The translations under genes and the position numbers were made by a program. From positions 1 through 64,000 of the forward strand of contig CAWDQZ010000005.1 in NCBI GenBank assembly GCA_963804595.1: a DNA stretch of 64,000 bases, in the 5' to 3' direction. Numbering within the stretch: position 1 is the stretch's first letter; every line of letters begins with the position of its first letter. The stretch is from DASUPK01 sp963804595 (lineage in GTDB: Bacteria > Actinomycetota > Thermoleophilia > Solirubrobacterales > 70-9). Below, piece by piece: positions 24,224 to 32,669 of the stretch. The notes beneath the pieces are model-generated. The model saw nothing but the letters and a program-made list of their open reading frames with translations, did not search any database and had not been told where the DNA came from.

Positions 24224-25185
24224 GTGAGGTGAAGCGGTGCGTGGTCCTCGCCGGGGGCACCGGCGGGGCGAAGCTGGCCGCCGGCACCCAGGACGTGCTC
24301 GGCTCGGGCCTCTCCGTCGTCGCCAACACCGCGGACGACATCGAGATCGCGGGCGTGGACGTCTCGCCCGACCCCGACCTGATCACCTACTGGCTCAGCG
24401 GAGAGATCGACGAGCAGCGCGGATGGGGCATCAAGGACGATTCCTTCACCGTCTTCGACCGCCTCGTCGCTCTCGGCATCCCCGATTGGTTCCGCCTCTC
24501 CGACCGCGACCTCGCCACCTGCCTCTACCGCCGGATCTTCGTCACCGAGGGGGGACGCCGCACCGACGCGCAGGCGCAGATCGCGCGGGCGCTGGGCGTG
24601 CGGGCGGCCGTCCTGCCGATGTCGGAGGAGCCGGTCAGGACCCGGGTCCGCACGGCAGAGGGGTGGCGGGACCTCCAGCGCTACCTGGTGGCTGAGCACG
24701 CAGAGGCGGCGGTCGAGGGAATCGACCTCGACGGAATCGCCGAGGCCAGCCCGACCCCGGAGGTGCTCTCCGCCATTGCCGCGGCGGACGCGATCGTGAT
24801 CGGTCCGTCGAACCCGGTGATCTCGATCGGGCCGATCGTCTCGATGCGTGCGGTGCGCGATGCGATCGCGGCCGCGACCGCGCCGGTCGTGGCGGTCAGC
24901 CCTTACGTGAGGGGCCAGGTCGTCAAGGGACCGACCGACCTCTTCATGCAGGCGGTGGGCCGGCCGTCGACAGCCGCGGGCGTCGCCTCCCTCTACGAGG
25001 GACTGATCGACGGGATGATCTGCGACCCCGAAGACCCGGACCCGGCGCCCGAAGGCGTACGCGTGCTGAGCTGCGCCACCCTGATGGAGGGGCGTGAGGG
25101 AAGGCGCGCGCTGGCGGAGAGAACCCTTGAGTTCGCCTCGACACTTCGAGGGGCGGAGGAAAAAAAGCCGCACACTGGGGCATAA
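24220..25185 (+). CDS. cofD: 2-Phospho-L-lactate transferase (F420 biosynthesis)
   Basis: CofD/FbiA joins the phosphoenolpyruvyl- or lactyl-phospho-guanosine made by CofC to the deazaflavin Fo. The N-terminal GGTGGAKLAAG (about 12-22), NTADDIEIAG (about 36-45), IGPSNPVISIGPI and VVAVSPYVRGQVVKGP are characteristic. The ATG at 24220 overlaps the npdG stop by four bases. The 321-residue length is normal. It is followed 28 bases later by cofC. Confidence 0.93.
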   Translation: MSEVKRCVVLAGGTGGAKLAAGTQDVLGSGLSVVANTADDIEIAGVDVSPDPDLITYWLSGEIDEQRGWGIKDDSFTVFDRLVALGIPDWFRLSDRDLATCLYRRIFVTEGGRRTDAQAQIARALGVRAAVLPMSEEPVRTRVRTAEGWRDLQRYLVAEHAEAAVEGIDLDGIAEASPTPEVLSAIAAADAIVIGPSNPVISIGPIVSMRAVRDAIAAATAPVVAVSPYVRGQVVKGPTDLFMQAVGRPSTAAGVASLYEGLIDGMICDPEDPDPAPEGVRVLSCATLMEGREGRRALAERTLEFASTLRGAEEKKPHTGA

Positions 25186-25213
25186 ATCTCGCTTCAACCG
25201 GTAGCCTGACCCC

Positions 25214-25903
25214 GTGGCGGCGAATTCGACCCAATTGCATACCACCGCGATCGTCCCGGTGAAGGGTCTGTCCGCCGCCAATGGACGGCTCAATGGGCTG
25301 GTCACTGGCGCAGAGCGCGCTCGCCTGGCGGAAGCCCTCTTCCTCGACTTGATAGTGAAACTGCCGCGGAGCCGGTGCATCGACGACGTGCTGATCGTCA
25401 CCTCGGATCCGTCAGTGGCGAGACAGGCCGGCTGGTTCGGCCACCAGGTGCTGGTCCAGGATCGCGATGAGGGTCACGCCGAGGCGGCCGCCGCCGGAGC
25501 GCGCGCCGCGATGGCCGCTGGCGCTCACCGGGTGGCGATGCTTCCCGTCGACTGTCCGATGCTCGACACCGACGAGCTCGACGCCCACCTTGGCCGCTCT
25601 CCCCGCACGGCCCTGATCGTCCCCGACAGGCACGGGACGGGCACGAACGCACTCATGCTCAACCCGCCCGACCTCTTCCTGCCCGCGTTCGGCCCGGACA
25701 GCTGCGCCAGGCACGTGAGCCGCGCCCGCGCGACCGGCCAGAGCTTCGCCCTCGAGTCGGTCGAGTCACTGGGGATCGATCTCGACACCCCTGAGGACTT
25801 CACGCTGTTGCGCGACAGCCTCCTGCTCGATCCGCATCCCGCTCCGAGGACCGCCAAGGTGCTCTGGCAGCTCGGCGACCGCGCGCAGCAGGCTGCCGCC
25901 TGA
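25214..25903 (+). CDS. cofC: Phosphoenolpyruvate/2-phospholactate guanylyltransferase
   Basis: CofC/FbiD is a nucleotidyltransferase that activates PEP or 2-phospho-L-lactate with GTP, the step before CofD. The N-terminal AIVPVKGLSAANGRL carries the nucleotide-binding loop, MLPVDCPML the metal-binding aspartate, and PDRHGTGTNALML the substrate loop. A GTG start at 25214 gives 229 residues. The sequence does not separate PEP from phospholactate use; in actinobacteria PEP is established. Confidence 0.92.
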   Translation: MAANSTQLHTTAIVPVKGLSAANGRLNGLVTGAERARLAEALFLDLIVKLPRSRCIDDVLIVTSDPSVARQAGWFGHQVLVQDRDEGHAEAAAAGARAAMAAGAHRVAMLPVDCPMLDTDELDAHLGRSPRTALIVPDRHGTGTNALMLNPPDLFLPAFGPDSCARHVSRARATGQSFALESVESLGIDLDTPEDFTLLRDSLLLDPHPAPRTAKVLWQLGDRAQQAAA

Positions 25904-25928
25904 CGCTCGGTCGCGGGTCGCACGGGAC

Positions 25929-26681
25929 ATGGGAGCCGCGCGCGAGCTGCGGATCCGGCCTCTGATCGGCCTGCCGGAGGTGCGTCGAGGCGATGACCTC
26001 GGCCGGCTGATCGCTGAGGCCGCGGAGCCTGGAACCGACGAGATCGTGGTGATCTCGCAGAAGGCTGTCTCCAAGGTCGAGGGGCGCCTCCGCAAGCTGG
26101 CGGACGTCGAACCCGGCGAGCGGGCCAGCGCGCTGGCCGCGCAGCTGGGCAAGGACCCGGCGATGGTGGAGCTCGTGCTGGCCGAGAGCAGGCGGATCGT
26201 GCGGGCCGAGCGCGGCGTGCTGATCACGGAGACGAACGGCGGCTGGGTCTGCGCCAACGCCGGGATCGACTCATCGAATCTCGAGCAGGGGCTGGTCTCG
26301 CTACTGCCCGAGGACGGCGACGAATCCGCGCGGCGGATCCGGGCCGAGATCGCCGAAGCGTCCGGCGCGTCCCCCGCGGTACTGGTCGCCGACAGCTTCG
26401 GCCGGGCGTGGAGGCTCGGTCAGGCGGACGTGGCGATCGGTTGCGCAGGACTGCCGCCGCTCGCCGACTGGCGCGGCAAGCGGGACCAGCACGGCCGCGA
26501 GCTCTCGGCGACGCACATCGCCCTCGCCGATGAGCTCGCCTCGGCGGCGGACCTCGTGCGTGACAAGGATTCCGGCGTCCCCGGCGCGATCATCTCCGGG
26601 CTCGGGCACCTCGTCCACCGAGAGGACGGCCCCGGGGCGAAGGCGTTCCCTCGCCCGGCGGACGAGGACCTGTTTCGGTGA
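25929..26681 (+). CDS. cofE: Coenzyme F420-0:L-glutamate ligase
   Basis: CofE adds gamma-linked glutamates to F420-0 in a GTP-dependent way. The family blocks are intact: IVVISQKAVSKVEGR, LVLAESRRIVRA, GWVCANAGIDSSN, VLVADSFGRAWRLGQADVAIG and DWRGKRDQHGRELSATHIAL. At 250 residues it is the ligase domain only, and it lacks the C-terminal FMN-binding domain that makes mycobacterial FbiB about 440 residues. The dehydro-F420 reduction done by that domain must therefore come from another gene. It ends the npdG-cofD-cofC-cofE operon. Confidence 0.92.
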   Translation: MGAARELRIRPLIGLPEVRRGDDLGRLIAEAAEPGTDEIVVISQKAVSKVEGRLRKLADVEPGERASALAAQLGKDPAMVELVLAESRRIVRAERGVLITETNGGWVCANAGIDSSNLEQGLVSLLPEDGDESARRIRAEIAEASGASPAVLVADSFGRAWRLGQADVAIGCAGLPPLADWRGKRDQHGRELSATHIALADELASAADLVRDKDSGVPGAIISGLGHLVHREDGPGAKAFPRPADEDLFR

Positions 26682-26694
26682 ACCGGCCTCGCCG

Positions 26695-27120
26695 CTAGAA
26701 CGCGGAGGTCTCGTGCTTCGACCCGATCTTCTCCAGCGGAGGCGGCTTCGTGCCCTCCTCGGTGAACTCGGGCGGCTCGTAGACCCTGCCCGGCATCGCG
26801 CCCATGGCGATCACGCGGGCAGGCTCATCGCCGGTGATCAGCTTGCGCTTCTCAGTCGCGCCGACGCGGGCGAAGACGCCCGGCTCGAGCTCGTACTCCT
26901 CGCTGCCAACCCGGAGCGTGACCCTGCCGGAGAGGAGCGTGTAGACCTCCTCCTGGTCGTCGTGAGTCTGGTCGTGCTCGGGGAAGCGCTGGAAGTTCGG
27001 CGGCAGGTCGATCACCGCGAGGCCGAACGAGGTGACGCCGAGGCCCGCTCTGACTCGGCGAAAACCGCCGCCGAAGATCGCCTCGAAGTCCTCGACGCGC
27101 TTGATGGTCACATCTGGCAT
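26695..27120 (-). CDS. Cupin-domain protein
   Basis: A single-cupin protein of 141 residues. The metal-binding motif 1 is recognisable as HDDQEEVYTLLSGRVTL, with EHDQTH just before, and motif 2 resembles PGVFARVGATEKRKL with the usual His replaced. The metal site is therefore incomplete or unusual. No reaction can be assigned. It is the third gene after fbiC and the alcohol dehydrogenase on the minus strand (29 bases from the dehydrogenase) and is convergent with cofE (13 bases), which places it in the F420 locus. Confidence 0.75.
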   Translation of the reverse strand: MPDVTIKRVEDFEAIFGGGFRRVRAGLGVTSFGLAVIDLPPNFQRFPEHDQTHDDQEEVYTLLSGRVTLRVGSEEYELEPGVFARVGATEKRKLITGDEPARVIAMGAMPGRVYEPPEFTEEGTKPPPLEKIGSKHETSAF

Positions 27121-27149
27121 CTGCTCTGTTCCTCTCCCACAGCCTGAGG

Positions 27150-28139
27150 CTAACCGCCGATCGCAAGGACGGCGGTACCTCGAACCCTACCGTGACGCAT
27201 GTCATCCAACGCACTATTGGCCTCGGCGAGCGGATAGACCTGGATCTCGGTCTCGACCGGAACGTCGGGGGCGAGCGCGAGAAACTCCTCGCCGTCCTGG
27301 CGCGTCAGGTTGGCCACCGAGCGAACCGAGTGCTCGTGCCAGAGGATCTCGTAGGGGAACGAGGGGATGTCGCTCATGTGGATGCCGGCGCAGACCACGG
27401 TGCCTCCCGGCGCCAGGGCCCGCAGCGCCGCGGGAACGAGCTCGCCGGCCGGCGCGAAGATGATCGCGGCGTCCAGGTCGCTGGCCTCCGGGTCTCCCAC
27501 CGCACCCGCCCAGGCGGCCCCCAGCGATCGGGCCTCCTCCTGTTTCTCGTCGTCACCCTCGCGCGTCAGCGCGTAGACGTCCCAACCGTGGTGAACGGCG
27601 ACCTGGATGATCAGGTGAGCGGAGGAGCCGAAGCCGTACATCCCGAGCCGCTCCCCCTCGCCGGCCAGGCGCAGCGAGCGGTAGCCGATCAGTCCCGAGC
27701 AGAGCAGCGGCGCGGCGTGCTCGTCGCTGTAGGAGTCCGGAATCGGGAAGCAGAACCGTTCGTCCGCGACCGTGCGCTCGGCATAGCCGCCGTCGAAGTC
27801 GTAGCCGGTGAACTTCCCCTCCAGGCAGAGGTTCTCGCGACCGCTCCGGCAGTAGCGACAGGTCTCGTCGACCCAGCCGAGCCAGGGAACGCCCACCCTG
27901 TCGCCGTCGGCGAATCGGTTCGCCCTCTCCCCCCTGCCGGCAACGCGCCCGACGATCATGTGCCCCGGAACGAGCGGCAGCTTCGGCTCGGTGAGCTCTC
28001 CGTCGAGGATGTGGAGGTCGGTCCTGCAGACCGCGCAGGCGGAGACCTCGATCAGGACCTGGCCCTGCCCCGGCTCGGGATCGGGCACCTCGCGCTCCGT
28101 CAGCGGCTCACCGGGCCGATCGAGGACCATCGCCCTCAC
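27150..28139 (-). CDS. Zinc-dependent alcohol dehydrogenase family protein
   Basis: This 329-residue medium-chain dehydrogenase has the catalytic-zinc motifs CAVCRTDLHILDGE (Cys38) and GHMIVGRV (His near 59). In the structural-zinc loop the usual four-cysteine pattern reads WVDETCRYCRSGRENLC. The first cysteine position is aspartate, leaving three cysteines. The nucleotide-binding segment is LGMYGFGSSAHLIIQ. The GTG at 28139 starts one base after the fbiC stop, so translation is likely coupled. Substrate unknown; the link to F420 synthesis is by position only. Confidence 0.85.
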   Translation of the reverse strand: MRAMVLDRPGEPLTEREVPDPEPGQGQVLIEVSACAVCRTDLHILDGELTEPKLPLVPGHMIVGRVAGRGERANRFADGDRVGVPWLGWVDETCRYCRSGRENLCLEGKFTGYDFDGGYAERTVADERFCFPIPDSYSDEHAAPLLCSGLIGYRSLRLAGEGERLGMYGFGSSAHLIIQVAVHHGWDVYALTREGDDEKQEEARSLGAAWAGAVGDPEASDLDAAIIFAPAGELVPAALRALAPGGTVVCAGIHMSDIPSFPYEILWHEHSVRSVANLTRQDGEEFLALAPDVPVETEIQVYPLAEANSALDDMRHGRVRGTAVLAIGG

Positions 28140-28140
28140 G

Positions 28141-30327
28141 TCAATACGTCTCGACGATCTCGTAGAGCGTGGTCCTCTGGGCCGGCGTGCGGCCGGCGCG
28201 GCGTGCGGCCTCGATCAGCTGTTCCGGCTCCAGCCGTACGCCGTGGTGGGAGCCCGCCATCCGGGAGATGTTCTCCTCCATCAGCGTCCCGCCGAGGTCA
28301 TTCACCCCCCACCGCAGGCTCTCGGTCGCCGCGTCGAGACCCATCTTCACCCAGCTCGCCTGCAGGTTCGGGATCGTCCGGCCGAGGGCCAGGCGGAAGG
28401 CGGCGGTGTGCTTGAGGTTGTCCGACCGTGAGATCTCCTCCACACCGTGCGTGCGGCCGAGCAGCGTGTTGAAGGGGATGAAGCTGAGCGGCACGAACTC
28501 GGTGATGCCGCCGGTGCGCTCTTGGAGGCTGCGGATCACCCGCATGTGGCGGGCCAGCTCGCGCGGCTCCTCGATGTGGCCGAACATCACCGTCGAGGTC
28601 GAGCGCAGTCCCGCCCGGTGGGACGCCTCGATGATCTCGATCCAGCGGGCCACGGGAAGCTTGTTCGGCGAGATCCGCTGGCGGACTCCGTCATGCAGCA
28701 CCTCGGCCGCGGTGCCCGGTGTCGAACCGAGCCCGCACTCGATCAGGTAGTCGAAGACCGAATCGGGCGAGCGGCCGGAGCGCTCGCACATGTAGTGGAT
28801 CTCCATCGGCGAGTACGCGTGGAGGTGGATCTGCGGAGCGCACTCCTTCGCCAGGCGCAGCCACCGACCGTAGTCCTCCAGCGTGTACTCCGGATGGATG
28901 CCGCCCTGCATGCAGATCTCGGTCGCGCCGAAGTCGAGAGCCTCCTGGACCCGATCGGCGAAGTCGTCCTCGCTGACGAGGTACGCGTCGGGTGAGCGCT
29001 TGCCCTGTCCGAAGCCGCAGAACGCACAGCCGACGATGCAGACGTTGGTGAAGTTGATGTTCCGGTTCACCACGAAGGTGGCCGTCTCCCCGGCGAGCTC
29101 GGCGCGGAGCTCGTCGGCCGCCTGCCTCATCTCCTCGACCACCTCCGGGCGGGTCTCCGAGAAGAGCGCGGTCAGTTCCTCCTCGGTGAGCTCCTCGCCG
29201 CGCCGGCCCCTCTCGATCGCGCGGGGCGCGACCTCCGGCGGCGGCGACGACTCCTGGCGTCTGCCGGAGCCCCGGCGCGGGATGAAGCTCCAGTACTTGA
29301 GCTTCACCACGTCCAGCACCCCCTGCTCCAGCCACTCTGGATCGAGGTACTGGGGGTAGGCGCAGAGTCGCTCCGTCAGGGCGTAGCCGCGCGGTGCGAG
29401 CTCCTTGCGCACCTGATGCGGGCTCGGGAAGGGCTCCTCCGGGCTGATGTGGTCCCCGTTCGCAGAGAGGCCGCCCAGATCGGTCGCGCCGGCATCGACC
29501 AGCTCCGGCCACCAGTCGGCGAGGTTGGGGGGCACCTGGACGCCGACGTCGGGCATCAGCCGCTTGGATGCGTCGATCAGCCGCTTCATGACGCCGACCG
29601 AGACGGGGGTCGCCCAGCCGGGCAGCGCCAGGTCCGAGCCCACCGTCGTCTCGCCCGACCAGCGCCGCTGTGAGGCGTCATCCGCGATCTCGGCGACCTC
29701 CGCGCCGTAGTACCGCGGATGCGGTACGAAGTTCTGGAGGATCACCTCCTGGATGTGGCCGTGCTCCGAGTGCATCGCGGCGATCGCCTCCAGCGCGCCT
29801 ACCCGCTCCTCCTCGCTCTCTCCGATTCCGACCAGGATCCCGGTCGTGAAGGGAATCCGCAGCTCACCGGCGAGCCGAATCGTCTCCAGCCGCCTGGTGG
29901 GGTGCTTGGTCGGGGAGCCCTGGTGGACGACCAGGTCCGGGTTGATCGACTCGAGCATCAGGCCCTGCGACGCCGTGACCTCGCGCAGCCGGGCCAGGTC
30001 GTGACGCGAGAGGACACCCAGGTTCGTGTGCGGCAGAAGGCCGCGGTCGATCCCGCGCTGGCAGGCCCAGATGACATAGGAGGTGAAGTCGTCATGACCC
30101 CAGTCGCGAAGCCGGCTCGCGACCTCCGGGTTCACCTCCGGCCGCTCGCCGGTGAGCACCAGGAGCTCCTTGGCGTTGCGACGCACCGCCTCGTCCAGGC
30201 GGCGTTCCACCTCATCCGGATCGTGGATGTGCGCGCGGTGCGTGGCGAAGGCGCAGTACTTGCAATAGCACTGACACGTCCGCGAAAGCGAGAGCGTGTA
30301 GTTGCGCGAGAAGGTGACCCTGCGCAT
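28141..30327 (-). CDS. fbiC: Fo synthase (CofG-CofH fusion)
   Basis: A dual radical-SAM enzyme that builds 7,8-didemethyl-8-hydroxy-5-deazariboflavin from tyrosine and a ribityl-aminouracil. The N-terminal CofG half carries CxxxCxxC at C18, C22 and C25. The C-terminal CofH half carries a second one near residues 431-438 (NVCIVGCAFCGFGQGK). The linker between halves is acidic (about 365-400). At 728 residues it is shorter than mycobacterial FbiC (about 856), mainly at the N-terminus. It is transcribed towards the npdG-cofDCE operon with two genes between them, completing the F420 pathway within 7 kb. Confidence 0.95.
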   Translation of the reverse strand: MRRVTFSRNYTLSLSRTCQCYCKYCAFATHRAHIHDPDEVERRLDEAVRRNAKELLVLTGERPEVNPEVASRLRDWGHDDFTSYVIWACQRGIDRGLLPHTNLGVLSRHDLARLREVTASQGLMLESINPDLVVHQGSPTKHPTRRLETIRLAGELRIPFTTGILVGIGESEEERVGALEAIAAMHSEHGHIQEVILQNFVPHPRYYGAEVAEIADDASQRRWSGETTVGSDLALPGWATPVSVGVMKRLIDASKRLMPDVGVQVPPNLADWWPELVDAGATDLGGLSANGDHISPEEPFPSPHQVRKELAPRGYALTERLCAYPQYLDPEWLEQGVLDVVKLKYWSFIPRRGSGRRQESSPPPEVAPRAIERGRRGEELTEEELTALFSETRPEVVEEMRQAADELRAELAGETATFVVNRNINFTNVCIVGCAFCGFGQGKRSPDAYLVSEDDFADRVQEALDFGATEICMQGGIHPEYTLEDYGRWLRLAKECAPQIHLHAYSPMEIHYMCERSGRSPDSVFDYLIECGLGSTPGTAAEVLHDGVRQRISPNKLPVARWIEIIEASHRAGLRSTSTVMFGHIEEPRELARHMRVIRSLQERTGGITEFVPLSFIPFNTLLGRTHGVEEISRSDNLKHTAAFRLALGRTIPNLQASWVKMGLDAATESLRWGVNDLGGTLMEENISRMAGSHHGVRLEPEQLIEAARRAGRTPAQRTTLYEIVETY

Positions 30328-30371
30328 CGCAGGGTCAACCTAGCGCAGCCGCTATGTCGGCTCGGTGGTGC

Positions 30372-31184
30372 CTAGCTTCCGGCGATCCCACCAGGGGGCG
30401 GCGACGGCGGGCGCTCCTGGCGGAGCGGCGGCGACTCGCCGGCGGGCGGAGCCGGGCCGCGCGGTGCGACCGTGTCCGCAAGCTCCTGTGCCGGTCCGCT
30501 GGCGGGCTCGATGATGAACCTGTAGACGGCCGCCGCAAGCAGACCGCCGACAATCGGACCGAGGATGTACGCCCAGGCGTCGGTGAAGTGGTTGCCCACG
30601 AGAGCGGGGCCGAACCAGCGCGCGGGGTTGAACGAGCCGCCGGTGAGCGGACCCAGGACCATCACGCCGAGGCCCAGCGCGCCGCCGGCCGCGAGCGCGG
30701 CCCAACGCCTTGTCTCGGGGTTGAGCGCGACGGCGAGTATCGTCATCACCAGGACGAAGGCGCCGATGCCCTCGACCAGGAAGCCCTGGAACGCGCCGCC
30801 CAATAGGGGGCTGATCTTCGGAGTCCCGTAGTCGGAGGCTCGCCCCTCATCGAGCAGGAAGGCCTTGGTGAGCAGGGCGCCCAGTACGCCGCCGGAAAGC
30901 TGGGCAAGGATGTAGACGAGCCCGTCGATCGGATCGATCCGGCGGATGGCGATGAAGGCCGCGGTCACCGCCGGGTTGAAGTGCCCGCCGCTCGCCACGC
31001 CGATGCTGATGATCAGCGCGAACAGCACGAGGAAGTGACTCAAGCCCACGACCGCGTAGTCGGACCCGAACTGGGAGCTCTGGCCCGTCGCCACGTAGAG
31101 GGAGACGACGCTGGTGATGAAGAAGACCAGGAACAGCGTTCCGAGCAGCTCGGCGATGTACGCGGCGAGTCCTCGATCTTGCAC
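30372..31184 (-). CDS. Aquaporin (MIP family channel)
   Basis: A six-helix major intrinsic protein of 270 residues with both half-helix signatures, HFNPAVT (about 68-74) and SFNPARW (about 182-188). It conducts water or small neutral solutes. A Pro-rich, hydrophilic C-terminal tail (about 233-270) is added after the last helix and is probably cytoplasmic. GlpF-type selectivity cannot be judged without alignment. The ATG at 31184 is preceded by GGTCGCTTC with no strong ribosome-binding site. No operon partners. Confidence 0.9.
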   Translation of the reverse strand: MQDRGLAAYIAELLGTLFLVFFITSVVSLYVATGQSSQFGSDYAVVGLSHFLVLFALIISIGVASGGHFNPAVTAAFIAIRRIDPIDGLVYILAQLSGGVLGALLTKAFLLDEGRASDYGTPKISPLLGGAFQGFLVEGIGAFVLVMTILAVALNPETRRWAALAAGGALGLGVMVLGPLTGGSFNPARWFGPALVGNHFTDAWAYILGPIVGGLLAAAVYRFIIEPASGPAQELADTVAPRGPAPPAGESPPLRQERPPSPPPGGIAGS

Positions 31185-31322
31185 TTGAAGCGACCTCCTC
31201 GTAGAACCTCAAAAAAATTGCCGACCCATGTCGGCGGCGCGCAGTCTAACCGGAATCCGGGATGGGTCGAGACCCCCCCCTGAACGTTTTTAGGAGGTCC
31301 TTAGGGATAGGGTCAGCCGCGA

Positions 31323-32255
31323 ATGAGACGGGTCGCCGCGCTGCTGGCGGCCGCCCTCCTGGCAGCGGGCCTCGGCGCCTGCGGAGGGGGCGGCGCTGAA
31401 CCGGGCGCGCCGAAGGGCGCGACCCTGGTCCTCGACTTCCAGCCGAACGCCGTGCACTCGGGCATCTACGCGACGCAGGCGAACGGGTACTTCAGCGACG
31501 AGGGGCTCGACCTGAAGATCCAGGAGCCCTCGAGCACCGCCGACAGCTCCAAGCTGCTCGAGACCGGCCGCGCCGACTTCGCCGTGATGGACATCAGCGA
31601 CTACGGCATCGCCCAGGAGCGCGGGCTGGACCTGGTCGCGATCGCGGCGATCGTCCAGCGCCCGCTCGCGGCGGTGATCGCAGGGGACCGGAACGAGATC
31701 CGCACCCCGGCCGACCTGGCCGGCAAGACGGTTGGCGTCACGGGCGTGCCCTCCGACGACGCGGTACTCGACACCGTCCTGCGCTCGGGCGGCGTCGACC
31801 CCTCCGACGTGCACCGGGTCACGATCGGCTTCAACGCCGTGGCCGACCTCGCCGCGGGCAAGATCGATGCCGCCACCGCCTTCTGGAACGCTGAGGGGGT
31901 CCAGCTCCAGCAGACGGGAATCCCGATCCGCGAGTTCCGTGTGGATCAGTTCGGCGCACCTCGATATCCCGAATTGCTCGTGGTGACGAGATCTGGAAAC
32001 GAGGCACTCGGATCCCGGCTGGTGGCGGCACTCGAGCGCGGCTACGGGGAGCTTGGGAGCAGCCCCGGAGCCGCCCTTCAGGACCTGCTCCACGAGGTCC
32101 CGGGGCTCAATCCCGCGGATCAAGAGCGCCAGTTGCAGGCTCTCACCCTCGCTCACGCCTTTGCCCGCGGGGGTTCCGAGGCGACTCCGGATCTCGACCA
32201 GGGCTCGATCGATCGCTGGCGCCATTGGGCGCAGCAAGCCGGCCTGCTGGACTAG
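31323..32255 (+). CDS. ABC-transporter substrate-binding lipoprotein (NMT1/THI5-like)
   Basis: This 310-residue protein has a lipoprotein signal (lipobox LGAC, Cys20) and an NMT1/THI5-like fold: LDFQPNAVHSGIYAT, ANGYFSDEGLDLKI, GRADFAVMDISDYG and TVGVTGVPSDDAVLD. Relatives bind pyrimidine precursors of thiamine, riboflavin-type ligands, or sulfonates. Here the genes for permease and ATPase are missing on both sides, so the transporter is incomplete locally. The 138 bp upstream shows no recognisable thiamine riboswitch. Confidence 0.85.
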   Translation: MRRVAALLAAALLAAGLGACGGGGAEPGAPKGATLVLDFQPNAVHSGIYATQANGYFSDEGLDLKIQEPSSTADSSKLLETGRADFAVMDISDYGIAQERGLDLVAIAAIVQRPLAAVIAGDRNEIRTPADLAGKTVGVTGVPSDDAVLDTVLRSGGVDPSDVHRVTIGFNAVADLAAGKIDAATAFWNAEGVQLQQTGIPIREFRVDQFGAPRYPELLVVTRSGNEALGSRLVAALERGYGELGSSPGAALQDLLHEVPGLNPADQERQLQALTLAHAFARGGSEATPDLDQGSIDRWRHWAQQAGLLD

Positions 32256-32569
32256 CCGAGCGCGCGCTCCACCAGCTCCGGCAGCTCCCTGACCATCCGG
32301 CTCCGCGGGACCGCGAACGCAAGACCGGCGGCGTCGGCGCTCCGCTTCGTCTCGGTGTCGGTGTGCTGGTAGAAGCCGATCACGGGGATCTCGAGCTCGC
32401 CCAGGGCCTCGGGCGCAACCGCGTCCAGGTCGGCGACGACCAGGTCGATGCCGTCCAGCTCGTCCGGAAGCCTGGCGTCCTGCTCGACCTCGTGACCGCT
32501 GGCCTCCAGGGAGGTGCGTACGCGGGACGCGAGCATGAGATCCGCAACCACGGCGGCGATCCTTGCCAT
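32252..32569 (-). CDS. Receiver-like (CheY-fold) small protein
   Basis: A 105-residue alpha/beta protein that starts at ATG 32569. MARIAAVVADLMLASRVRTS, IDLVVADLDAV (D47 at the phosphoacceptor position), IPVIGFYQHTD and GLAFAVPRSRMVRELPELVE follow the receiver-domain strand pattern. The conserved C-terminal lysine is replaced by Arg/Ser, so canonical phosphorylation is doubtful and a pseudo-receiver is possible. It is convergent with the substrate-binding protein (four-base overlap) and divergent from the GGDEF-EAL gene, whose signalling it might modulate. Confidence 0.65.
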   Translation of the reverse strand: MARIAAVVADLMLASRVRTSLEASGHEVEQDARLPDELDGIDLVVADLDAVAPEALGELEIPVIGFYQHTDTETKRSADAAGLAFAVPRSRMVRELPELVERALG

Positions 32570-32669
32570 CAGAGGGTCTGAACGTCCACGGGGGTCATGC
32601 GTCCAAGCAGGCCATTTGACCAAAAACTCGGGATCAAGACATGGACATGCGTTCCCGATAGCTGAGCTC

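Noticed and set aside
31185..31322. Thiamine riboswitch before the NMT1/THI5-like lipoprotein
   Set aside because: The conserved CUGAGA and ACCUGAUC-type cores are not present in the 138 bp upstream.
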